Origin: Trueperella bernardiae
GTDB taxonomy: Bacteria > Actinomycetota > Actinomycetes > Actinomycetales > Actinomycetaceae
Reading direction: 5' to 3'
Assembly: GCF_001469025.1 (NCBI RefSeq)
Contig: NZ_LNIZ01000003.1
Span: forward strand, 62,001-126,000
DNA: 64,000 bases
The notes under the pieces are model-generated. The model saw only the letters and a program-made list of their open reading frames with translations, did no database searches and was not told the origin of the DNA. Made by a program: the position numbers and the translations under genes. This document shows, one piece after another, positions 16,260 to 24,435 of the stretch. Position 1 is the first letter of the stretch. The number at the start of each line of letters is the position of its first letter.

Positions 16260-16454
16260 CATGCCCGCGCTTGCCTGCCGCGTCACCGCACGCCTGCCCG
16301 TGCGCCCGCACCCGCGCCTGCCCGTGCGTGCGTTTCGCGTCACCTGCGTCACCAGCGCCCGCAGAGCCCGCAGCGCCCACAGCCCCCGGGCACGAGCTCG
16401 CCACCACGCGCGCGGCCTTCCCGCCCGGCAGCTGCCCTCCGGCTGGTGGTCGTT
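16260..16454. other. GC-rich intergenic DNA without a recognised gene
   Basis: The frames open here are Pro/Arg/Ala-rich and look like products of base composition. An imperfect repeat of GCCTGCCCGTGCG occurs near 16290 and 16317. I see no coding or RNA feature. Confidence 0.6.
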
Positions 16455-16537
16455 GCAGATGCTGCACTACCTGGCAAGATGCGGCACTACTTTCCCGTTA
16501 TTTAGTACCGCGTTTGTCAGTTTAGTGCCGCATCTGC
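16455..16537 (+). repeat. Interspersed 83-bp repeat, family 2, copy 1
   Basis: The element starts GCAGATGCTGCACTACC, has a core CTACTTTCCCGTTATTTAGT and ends TTAGTGCCGCATCTGC. Its ends are inverted (ATGCGGCACTA against TAGTGCCGCAT) and the sub-unit TAGT(A/G)CCGC is repeated inside. A second copy of the same length is at 38371-38453 on the opposite strand. No open reading frame is carried. Here it lies between the lipoprotein gene and the feo operon. Confidence 0.85.
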
Positions 16538-16543
16538 TGAGAG

Positions 16544-16587
16544 GGGCCGGCGGCAGCCCACCGGCGGGCCGGCGGCAGACCACCGGC
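16544..16587. repeat. Two tandem 22-bp GC-rich units
   Basis: GGGCCGGCGGCAGCCCACCG at 16544 is repeated at 16566 with one change (A for C after GGCAG). The array abuts the right end of the 83-bp repeat. It resembles the GGCGGGCC-based array before ppdK in composition, not in sequence order. Confidence 0.7.
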
Positions 16588-16659
16588 CGCCACCGCCGCA
16601 CCCCAAACTGGAGTCATTCCAAGGTGTAAATAACGGGACTTTGGTCTTTCTTATATGAG

Positions 16660-16678
16660 CAAGGCAAGGATAGCCTTA
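16660..16678. promoter_or_regulatory. Candidate DtxR/IdeR iron box upstream of feoA
   Basis: CAAGGCAAGGATAGCCTTA matches the DtxR/IdeR consensus at about 12 of 19 positions and keeps the diagnostic AGG...AG.(C/A)TA..CCT arrangement. It lies 33-51 bp upstream of the feoA start codon, overlapping or just after a TTATATGAG sequence that could be the -10 region. Iron-loaded DtxR/IdeR would repress the feo operon. The site is intact although the genes below it are damaged. Confidence 0.6.
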
Positions 16679-16710
16679 CTCGTGACAATTCCATATTTCC
16701 TGGAGGAAGA

Positions 16711-16935
16711 ATGAAGCTCAGCTAATGCCCCACACGCGTTACGCTTCGACTCACTAACCTGAAGCTCCCCGAGCATAGCCTGCTGCGCATGCAGGAGATC
16801 GGTGTGCGGATTGGCGCCGAAGCCACGGTGATCCAGCATGCCGGTTTTGGCGGCTTGGTCCTTAATATTGCCGGCTCGCGCGTGGCGATCGACCACAGGT
16901 CCGCGAAGAACATCGAAGCGGAGCTGGTGGCATGA
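16711..16935 (+). pseudogene. feoA: FeoA, ferrous iron transport protein A, with an ochre codon at position 5
   Basis: GGAGGAAG sits at ideal spacing before the ATG at 16711, which opens MKLS. Codon 5 (16723-16725) is TAA. The frame then continues CPTRVTLRLTNLKLPEHS, LLRMQEIGVRIGAEATVIQ and GGLVLNIAGSRVAIDHRSA to a TGA at 16933-16935. This is a complete SH3-like FeoA of 75 codons; family members typically begin MKLS followed by an acidic or polar residue and CP. A single C-to-T change of CAA (Gln) gives the stop. No alternative start restores the first strand of the fold; the next ATG is at codon 27. The final TGA overlaps the feoB ATG. Confidence 0.85.
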
Positions 16936-19209
16936 CGGTCCAGGAAAAGGTCAAGGAAAACAAGCGTTACGCGGGCGTGACGATCGCACTGGTCGGCAAC
17001 CCGAATGTCGGCAAGTCCACGCTCTTCAACGGCGTGACGGGCGCCCGCCAGGCGGTCATCAACGCCCCCGGCACCACGGTGGAGGTCAAGGCCGGCACGT
17101 GGCGGAGCCTCGGCGCCCGCGTGCTCGACCTGCCCGGCGCCTACTCGCTCATCCCCAACAGCCCGGATGAGAAGGTGGTGGCCGACACGCTCGCGGGCCC
17201 CGGTCGCGACGCCGCCGCCCCGGCTGACCACGGCCATCACGGCCACCGCGGCCCGCTCGATCAGGACGTCAACCTGGTGCTCGCCGTGCTCGACGGCGGC
17301 GCGCTCACCCGCTCCCTGTACCTCGTGGCCCAGCTGGCGCAGACGGGCTACCCGGTCGCGGCGGTGATCCACATGGCTGACGTCGCCGCCGATAACGGCA
17401 TCAAGATCGACCCGTCGGTGGTTTCGCGCGAGCTTGGTATCCCGGTCATGATCTTTGACCCGCGCAAGCGCGGCCAGTACGCCCAGCTTGACCGCTTCGT
17501 CGAGCAGGCGATCCTCGAGCCGCGCCGCGTGTCCGGCCTCGACGCCGACCCCACGGCCCCCGGCTACAACGCCCGCGCGGCCGCGAACCCGCTGGCTAGC
17601 TGCCGGCTGTCCGACGTCGACGAGCGCGACCTCCTCGCCCAGACCTCCTGCGGCGGCGGTGCTGCGTGCGGTTGCGGCCACGACAAGGCTTCGTCCCTGG
17701 AGCTTGACGACGTCGCCCCCACGGGCCTCGCCTGCGGCTGCGGGCACGACCGCCCGACCAGCCTTGAGCTTGGCCCCACGCACACGACTGAGCCTGCCTC
17801 CGCCACGGATGCGGAGCTTGAGCGGGCCACCCGCCTGTTCGGCTGGGTGGACCGTGTGGAGTCGGCGATCAACACGTCCGCCGAGCGCCCTGAGACCCAC
17901 GGGCCGTCGCGCTCGGATCGCGTGGACAAGGTGCTGCTCAACCCGGTGGCTGGCCCGATCGTGTTCTTCGCGGTCATGTGGCTGCTGTTCAAGCTGGCCG
18001 GCGAGTGGGTGGGTCCCATCCAGGACTGGTGTGATGCGATCTTCTCCAGCACGGACGAGGGCGCGATCTCACTGGCGAACGGCGTGAGCTGGCTGCTCGG
18101 CGTCGTCGGCCTGGGCGGAACGTGGGTGGATTCGCTCCTGGTGGGCGGTCTGTGTACGGGCCTGGGAGTGGTCGGGTCGTTCGTGCCGCTCATGTTCACG
18201 ATCTTCGCCGCGCTGTCGATCTTGGAGGATTCGGGCTACATGGCCCGTGCCGCGTTCCTGGCGGACCGCCTCATGCGCCGCATCGGCCTGGACGGGCGCG
18301 TGGTGCTCCCGCTCATCATGGGCTTCGGCTGCAACCTGCCCTCCCTCGCCGCGGCCCGTACGCTGCCCTCCCCGGCGCAGCGCCTAGTCACGGTACTCAT
18401 CACGCCGTACACTTCCTGCGCGGCGCGGCTGACGATCTACCTCATGATGACCAAGATCTTCTTCCCCAACAACGCAGGAACCGTGGTCTTCGCCCTCTAC
18501 CTTGCCTCGATCGTGCTGGTGGTGCTGGGCGCGTGGGTGCTGAAGTTCTTCTATACCAAGAATGACGCCCAGTCCCCGCTCATGCTGATCCTGCCCGCCT
18601 ACCAGGTGCCGCGCGCTTGTGCTGCTGCGTCAGGCGGTGCAGCGCTCGTGGATCTTCGTCAAGGGCGCGGGCAAGATCATCGTGGCCATGACCATGGTGG
18701 TGTGGCTGCTGGGCGCGATCCCGATGGGCGCGGGAGGCGCGGGCAAGTCCTTCGCTGACCCGGAGCTGCCGATGGAGGATTCGGCCTACGGGCAGGTGGC
18801 CAAGGTGCTCGAACCCGTCTTCGAGCCGGCCGGCTTCGGCGACTGGCACATGGCTGGCGCGCTCATGACTGGCTTCGTGGCGAAGGAAACCGTGGTGTCC
18901 TCGATCGTGGCCTCCTACAACATGGACCCGGAGGCCGCCGGCGACGCCGAAGACAACGGCGACGACCTCGGCGAACTTCCCGACCTCCTCGCCTCCACGT
19001 TCACGCAGACGGCCGGCGAGGGCTACCAGGGCCTGGCCGCGATCGCGTTCCTCGTCTTCGTCCTGGCCTACACCCCGTGCCTGGCTACGGTGGCCGAGCA
19101 GGCCCGCCTGATCGGCGGCAAGCGCACCACGATCGCTGTGGGCGCCCAGCTCGTCATCGCCTGGGCGCTGGCGGTGGGTATCTTCCAGATCGGGAAGCTG
19201 TTCCTGTGA
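16932..19209 (+). pseudogene. feoB: FeoB, ferrous iron transporter GTPase, split by a frameshift
   Basis: The G domain shows GNPNVGKS (residues 22-29), APGTT, DLPGAYSL and a long inner-membrane permease with Gly-rich gates (IMGFGCNLPSLAAARTL, YTSCAARLTIYL). The frame runs correctly to LILPAYQVPR near 18612. It then continues as nonsense to 18758, while the family sequence resumes one base later (VLLRQAVQRSWIFVKGAGKI) and runs to 19209. Removing one base from GCGCGC at 18611-18616 joins the halves into about 759 residues. Between the G domain and the membrane part are two copies of CGCGHD..(S/T)SLEL (about residues 243 and 266), unusual for FeoB. The ATG overlaps feoA by ATGA. Confidence 0.9.
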
Positions 19210-19565
19210 ACGCTCCCGCTCGCCTGAGTGCGCCCGCGGCTAACGTGGGCGCACCCGCGCGTCCGGCGTCCCTGCGCCCGGCTAGCCCGGCTAACGCTGC
19301 CAGCCAGCGTCCCGGCAGCCCCGCCTACTCGGTTGCCGACCGGGTCCTTGCCGAGATCCGGGCCGGCGGCACGATCCCTAACGTTGCGAAGAAGACCGGC
19401 ACCAGCGAGGTCTTCGTCCGGGTGCTGGTGGACCACCTGGAGCGGACGGGGCTGGGCGGGTCGGCGTCGTCGTTGTGCTCGTCGGGACAGGGGGCGTGCG
19501 GGCCGAACGGCGCGCAGACTGACGAGGCTCTCATTAGTTGTGCAGGGTGCGCGTTCGCGCGCTAA
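19206..19565 (+). CDS. FeoC-like small protein with a cysteine-rich C-terminus
   Basis: The GTG at 19206 overlaps the feoB stop (GTGA). The 119-residue product starts with about 45 Ala/Pro-rich residues, then a winged-helix-like segment (SVADRVLAEIRAGGTIPNVA, TSEVFVRVLVDHLERTGLG). It ends with a Cys cluster: CSSGQGACG, then ISCAGCAFAR. FeoC proteins are small winged-helix partners of FeoB, some with a 4Fe-4S cluster, and the position fits. The cysteine spacing differs from the enterobacterial C-x4-C-x2-C-x6-8-C pattern, so naming it FeoC is inference. The coding frame is intact although both genes above it are damaged. Confidence 0.65.
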   Translation: MNAPARLSAPAANVGAPARPASLRPASPANAASQRPGSPAYSVADRVLAEIRAGGTIPNVAKKTGTSEVFVRVLVDHLERTGLGGSASSLCSSGQGACGPNGAQTDEALISCAGCAFAR

Positions 19566-19595
19566 AAAGGGGACAATGGCCTCGAAGGAGGCATC

Positions 19596-22529
19596 ATGGA
19601 ACCTACGCTTGCCCACGCGCTTGAGGCCGTCATCGAGGGGGACGTCCATTCCTCGCCCCGCGCTCGCGCCGAGTACGCGACGGACGCGTCGAATTATCGG
19701 GTCCCGCCGCAGGTGGTGGTGTGCCCCAAGAACGACGACGACGTCGCGGCCGTTCTGCGCATCTGCCGGGAGCGTTCGGTGCCACTGACGTCGCGCGGGG
19801 GTGGCACGTCGGTGGCGGGTAACGCGGTGGGTGAGGGCGTGGTCCTTGATTTTTCGCGTTACATGAATGCCATTGAGGTCGACCCGGTAGCGCGCACGGC
19901 CCGCGTCCAGCCGGGCGTGGTGATGAGCGATTTGCAGGCGGCGGCCGCCCCGTACGGCCTGCGCTTCGGCCCGGATCCTTCCACGCAAAATCGTGCCACG
20001 CTGGGTGGCATGATCGGCAACAACGCCTGTGGCCCGCACGCGGTGGCCTGGGGGCGAACGGCCGATAACGTGGTCTCCCTCGAGTGCCTGGACGGTATGG
20101 GCCGGCGCTTCACGGCCGGTGCGGGGGAGCTCAACGTGCCGGGGCTGGAGGCCCTCGTGGATGCCCACCTGGCCGACATTCGCAAAAACTTTGGCCGGTT
20201 TTCCCGCCAGGTCTCGGGCTATTCGCTCGAGCACCTCCTGCCCGAAGCCGGGCGCGACTTGGCGAAGATGCTGGTCGGCTCGGAGGGCACGCTCGTCGTG
20301 ATGACGGAGGCGGTGGTGCGCCTGGTGCCGCTGGCGCAGACGCCCACGCTCGTGGTGCTCGGCTACCCGGACATGCCCGCGGCCGCCGACGCCGTGCCCG
20401 CGCTACTTCCCCATTCGCCGCTCGCGGTGGAGGGGATTGATGCGCAGCTGGTGGACGTGGTGCGGCGCAAGAAGGGCTCTGTGCCCGAGCTGCCGGAGGG
20501 CGGCGGCTGGCTGTTCATTGAGGTCGGGGCGCAGGAGGGCGAGGAGCTCGCGGTGGTCGAGGAGCGCGTGGCGGGCATCCTTCGCGACGCCGGCACCGAC
20601 GCCGCCCGCGTCTGCCCGCCGGGGCCGGAGGCAACCGAGCTGTGGCGAATCCGCGCCGACGGTGCGGGGCTGGGCGGGCGGACGCCGTCGGGAGCCGCGG
20701 CCTGGCCGGGCTGGGAGGACTCGGCGGTGCCGCCGGAGAAGCTCGGCCCCTACTTGCGCGACCTGCGCGCCCTCATGGGTGCCAAGGGCCTGGACGGGCT
20801 CATGTACGGCCACTTCGGGGATGGGTGCGTGCATGTGCGCATTGACTTCCCGATCGAGGAGCTGGGCGGGGTGCCGGTGATGCGCGCGTTCATGGAGGAG
20901 GCCGCCGACGTGGCGGTGCGCTACGGCGGGTCGCTGTCAGGTGAGCACGGCGACGGGCGCGCCCGCTCCGAGCTGCTGACCCGCATGTACCCGCCGGAGG
21001 TCATCGAGCTGTTCGGCGCGGTCAAGGCACTCTTCGACCCGGAAGACGTGCTCAACCCGGGGGTGCTCGTGCGCCCGCGGCCCCTCGATTCTGACCTGCG
21101 CCGCCCCCACGCCTCGCCCAGTGAGTACGCCGGCGGCTTCCACTTCCGCGAGGACGACGCCGACCTCACCCGCGCCGTCCACCGCTGCACCGGCGTGGGC
21201 AACTGCCGGGCGAACCGCACGGGCGCGGGGTTTTTCATGTGCCCGTCGTACTTGGCCACGCGCGAGGAGAAGGACGCCACGCGCGGGCGGGCGCGCGTGT
21301 TGCAAGAGGCGACGAGCGGGAAGCTGATTAAGGGGTTCGCCGATGCGGCGCTGCGCGAGTCGCTCGACCTGTGCCTGGCGTGTAAAGCCTGCTCCTCCGA
21401 CTGCCCCACGGGCGTGAACCTGGCCAAGTTCAAGTCCGAGGCGCTCTATCGAGGGTACAAGGGCAAGCTCCGTCCGCGCACGCACTACGTGCTGGGCAAC
21501 CTGCCGCTGTTGGCCCGGTGGGCCACGGCCGTGCCCGGGGTGGCGGCAATCGCGAACGCGGCGCTCAAGGTCACGCCGCTGCGCAAGCTGGCCTTCGCCG
21601 TGGCTGGGCTGGACTCGCGCCGGCAGATGCCCGGGTTCGCTACGACGCGATTTTCCAAGCTCGCGCGGGCCGAGCAGGCCGAGATGCGGCGGGTCGGCGG
21701 CGAGCTGGCCGGGGCTGGCGCCGGCGAGGAGTCGCGGGTGCGGGCGGGGGCCGGGGACGGCGTCGTCGGCGCGCACGAGCTGGGGAAAAAGTACGTGATG
21801 CTGTGGGCCGACTCGTTCTCCGAGACGCTCGATACCACGGGCGCGCAGGCCATGGTGGCCGTGTTGCAGCGGGCGGGGTACACGGTGCTCATCCCGCCGT
21901 CGGACACGTGTTGCGGGCTGACGTGGATCACCACCGGGCAGCTGGGGCACGCGAAGAAGGAACTCACGCACCTGTTGGATGTGCTGGCGCCGTTCGCGGC
22001 GTCGGGGATCCCAATTGTGGGCGTGGAGCCGTCGTGTACGGCGGTGCTGCGCGAGGACATGCCCGACCTACTCGATGACGCCCGCGCCGGCCTCGTCTCC
22101 CACATGACCTACACGCTCGCCGAGCTGCTGACCGCGCCCGCACCGATAGGGCCGGAGGTGTGGACGCCGCCGGACCTCAGCGGCCTCACGGTGGTGGCCC
22201 AACCGCACTGCCACCACTACTCGGTCATGGGCTGGCTTGCCGACGCGGAGCTGCTGCGCCGCGCCGGCGCCGACCTCACCACGGTCTCAGGATGCTGCGG
22301 GCTCGCCGGCAACTTTGGCATGGAGAAGGGGCACTACGAGGTATCGGTCAAGGTTGCCGCCAACGACCTGTTGCCCAAACTCGCCGCCGCCCCCGACGAT
22401 GCCGTCTACCTCGCCGACGGTTTCTCCTGCCGCACCCAGGCCGCCCAGCTGGCGGGCGACCAGGGCGTGCACCTCGCCGAACTCCTGCGCGACGGGGTGG
22501 CCGTGCGGCGCAAGGGCGGGCGCCGGTAG
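19596..22529 (+). CDS. FAD- and iron-sulfur-dependent D-lactate (or glycolate-type) dehydrogenase
   Basis: 977 residues. The N-terminal part is a VAO/PCMH-type FAD domain (SRGGGTSVAGNAVGEGVV near 70, NRATLGGMIGNNACGPHA near 130) with its FAD-oxidase C-terminal domain (GHFGDGCVHVRI, SGEHGDGRARSE). Two ferredoxin-type motifs follow, at about 530 (CTGVGNCR...CPSY) and 591 (CLACKACSSDCPTGV). Two CCG modules come last (DTCCGLTWITTGQL, SGCCGLAGNFGMEKGHYEVS). Such fusions oxidise D-2-hydroxyacids and pass electrons to quinone on the membrane's inner face. A Gly/Ala-rich insert (about 705-735) divides the Fe-S and CCG parts. The start follows GAAGGAGG. Substrate (D-lactate versus another 2-hydroxyacid) cannot be decided. 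Confidence 0.85.
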   Translation: MEPTLAHALEAVIEGDVHSSPRARAEYATDASNYRVPPQVVVCPKNDDDVAAVLRICRERSVPLTSRGGGTSVAGNAVGEGVVLDFSRYMNAIEVDPVARTARVQPGVVMSDLQAAAAPYGLRFGPDPSTQNRATLGGMIGNNACGPHAVAWGRTADNVVSLECLDGMGRRFTAGAGELNVPGLEALVDAHLADIRKNFGRFSRQVSGYSLEHLLPEAGRDLAKMLVGSEGTLVVMTEAVVRLVPLAQTPTLVVLGYPDMPAAADAVPALLPHSPLAVEGIDAQLVDVVRRKKGSVPELPEGGGWLFIEVGAQEGEELAVVEERVAGILRDAGTDAARVCPPGPEATELWRIRADGAGLGGRTPSGAAAWPGWEDSAVPPEKLGPYLRDLRALMGAKGLDGLMYGHFGDGCVHVRIDFPIEELGGVPVMRAFMEEAADVAVRYGGSLSGEHGDGRARSELLTRMYPPEVIELFGAVKALFDPEDVLNPGVLVRPRPLDSDLRRPHASPSEYAGGFHFREDDADLTRAVHRCTGVGNCRANRTGAGFFMCPSYLATREEKDATRGRARVLQEATSGKLIKGFADAALRESLDLCLACKACSSDCPTGVNLAKFKSEALYRGYKGKLRPRTHYVLGNLPLLARWATAVPGVAAIANAALKVTPLRKLAFAVAGLDSRRQMPGFATTRFSKLARAEQAEMRRVGGELAGAGAGEESRVRAGAGDGVVGAHELGKKYVMLWADSFSETLDTTGAQAMVAVLQRAGYTVLIPPSDTCCGLTWITTGQLGHAKKELTHLLDVLAPFAASGIPIVGVEPSCTAVLREDMPDLLDDARAGLVSHMTYTLAELLTAPAPIGPEVWTPPDLSGLTVVAQPHCHHYSVMGWLADAELLRRAGADLTTVSGCCGLAGNFGMEKGHYEVSVKVAANDLLPKLAAAPDDAVYLADGFSCRTQAAQLAGDQGVHLAELLRDGVAVRRKGGRR

Positions 22530-22737
22530 GGTGCGGCTGTGGTGGCCGGGCGGCGTCGTGAACGAGCCGGGCAGGAAGCCGGGGCGCGCCGTCGTTGGGC
22601 GGTTGGCTACGGGCGCGCGGGCGGGCACGGAAGGCGTGGTTGGCCGCGTGGCTGTCGGCAAGTCCACTTCACGGATGAGGCGGCGCCCATCCGGGGCCGG
22701 TAGGCTGGAATAAACTGAGGTGCGGGAAGGAGAACGC

Positions 22738-24270
22738 GTGGTGGTTTTCGCATTGCATCAGGGGCGCCTGGTGGCGGCGGCGCAGTCCGTGCCCAGTGAG
22801 GCGAGCCCCGAAATCCTTGACGCCGTACGCTCCCAAATCTTTGACTTTATCGGCCAACCGCTGTTCGGCGTGGGCTGGGCGGACCAGACCTTCCTCGCGC
22901 TTGATACGACGGGGCAGGTGGTGAGCGTTGACGTCGTGGAGGCGCTCTCCGCCCAGGACTTCAGCGCGGCGCTCACGCGCGCCGGCCGGCACGCCCAGAT
23001 GAGCCGGGCCGCGCTCGGGCAGATGTACCCCGGCGGGCTCGAGTCCTTCGACGCCGACTACCGCGCCTTCGTCGACTCCGCTCCGCCGCGCACGGCGCCC
23101 GGGCCGCGCCTGCACATCTTCTCCCTGGCCTACGACACCGATGTCCTGTGCCCTATCCTCGCCCTGCGCGGCGGTGGGGTGGAGGCCCATCGGGTGCTGG
23201 CCTATCAGAGCGCGCAGGGACTGCTGGTAGAGATCGCCGAGCTGGCTGAGCTGACCGCGGCGCTGCCGTGGGCGGGAGAGGCGGTTGAGCCGGAGCTCGT
23301 TGCGGAGGAGTCGGCTACCGAAGAGGTCGTTGAGGGGGCGCCGGCCGAGGACGTGCCGGCCGAAGTGGTTAATGCTGCTGAGCCGGCGGCCGAAGAGCCG
23401 GCGGCGGACGTTGCAGAACCCGCCGAAGATGTGGCTGAGGCTGTTGAGGTTGCCGAGGTGGCCGACGTCGCGGAGCCTGAAGTCACGGCGGAGCCGTCGC
23501 CGGAGGCGGAGGAGATCGTCGACCGCGCCCAGCGCTACGACGACGCCTGGGACATCAGCGGCTGGCGCTTTGAGAAGGAGAGGCCGGCGAAGAGGTCGGC
23601 GTCGGAGGTCATGTCCACGGTGGAGTCCCGCCGAACCTCGCGGGAGAGCCGCCGGGCGCTGAGCGAGGAGGCCCGGGATCTCTTGGAAAAGAACCGCCAG
23701 GACGTGGGCCCCACCATGTACGACCAACTCATGAGCGAGGCCAAGCGCCCCGAACAGCGCCTGTGGGATATGAGCGCGCCGAAGGATCACGGTGCCACCA
23801 TTTACTCGGAGCAGGCTTCGTCGGTGGCCTCGCAGGAGGCGGTGACCCGCGCGGCAATGCGCCCGTGGAAGTCGCTGGCTCCTGCTAAGCCTGCACCTGC
23901 CGGCTCGCCCGCGCCTGGGCCCCAGCGCGCCGACAGCTCCGATCGCGCGGCCGCGCCTGAGTCTGCTACCCAGCTCGCGGCTAACACGCGTGAGCCCAAC
24001 ATTGACTCCACGGACCTGCCCGAGCCCCTGCCGCGGATGCAGCAGGTCGTGGCCGAGGTGGGCGCTGTTGACGTGACGTGGCGCTCGCGGCGCCGCCGCC
24101 GGCGCAGCCTTTCCGCGCGGCTGACAGAGACCGGCCTGCTCGAGGTGGAGGGCAAGGGCGTGTTTGCGGATCCGTCGCAGGCTGCGGTGGCGGCTTCGGG
24201 CATGATCGGCGCGGACGGCTGGCGCATGTGGCTCGTCCCGGACGGCCGCTCCTTCGGCGAGATCGCCTAG
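22738..24270 (+). CDS. RAMA-domain protein with a long acidic linker
   Basis: 510 residues from the GTG at 22738, behind GAAGGAG. Residues 1-180 form a globular domain (VVVFALHQGRLVAAAQSV, IFDFIGQPLFGVGWAD, LDTTGQVVSVDVVEALSAQD) that I have no name for. About 100 residues are then dominated by A, E, V and P. A basic segment and a linker lead to a C-terminal domain, SLSARLTETGLLEVEGKG then FADPSQAAVAAS and GWRMWLVPDGRSFGEI, which fits the RAMA fold (a restriction-associated DNA-binding module). Nucleic-acid binding is therefore likely and the role unknown. Neighbours are metabolic, so there is no functional hint from context. Confidence 0.6.
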   Translation: MVVFALHQGRLVAAAQSVPSEASPEILDAVRSQIFDFIGQPLFGVGWADQTFLALDTTGQVVSVDVVEALSAQDFSAALTRAGRHAQMSRAALGQMYPGGLESFDADYRAFVDSAPPRTAPGPRLHIFSLAYDTDVLCPILALRGGGVEAHRVLAYQSAQGLLVEIAELAELTAALPWAGEAVEPELVAEESATEEVVEGAPAEDVPAEVVNAAEPAAEEPAADVAEPAEDVAEAVEVAEVADVAEPEVTAEPSPEAEEIVDRAQRYDDAWDISGWRFEKERPAKRSASEVMSTVESRRTSRESRRALSEEARDLLEKNRQDVGPTMYDQLMSEAKRPEQRLWDMSAPKDHGATIYSEQASSVASQEAVTRAAMRPWKSLAPAKPAPAGSPAPGPQRADSSDRAAAPESATQLAANTREPNIDSTDLPEPLPRMQQVVAEVGAVDVTWRSRRRRRRSLSARLTETGLLEVEGKGVFADPSQAAVAASGMIGADGWRMWLVPDGRSFGEIA

Positions 24271-24366
24271 CGCAGCACCCCCGCCCCGCTCCGGTACCCG
24301 CGCCGATTTGGGCGCCGATAATCCGTGTTACTGGCTTGGTTCCTGCTCGGCTCCGGCTCCCGTCGT

Positions 24367-24435
24367 CACAAGTCGTGAATCTGAGGGCGAGCGGGCTTCT
24401 ATAGCGATCGGTAGCCGGTATTTTCACGAGTTGTG
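24367..24435. repeat. Long imperfect inverted repeat between convergent genes
   Basis: CACAAGTCGTGAA (24367-24379) and TTCACGAGTTGTG (24423-24435) pair at 12 of 13 positions, with 43 bp between them. It lies at the 3' ends of two convergent genes (RAMA protein and hydrolase) and includes the hydrolase stop. It may terminate both. It is similar in size to the family 1 palindromes but different in sequence. Confidence 0.55.

Noticed and set aside
16227-16629. Pro/Arg-rich open frames in the gap before feo
   Set aside because: Several overlapping frames are open only because of base composition. None has a ribosome site or domain, and they cross the 83-bp repeat and a terminator.
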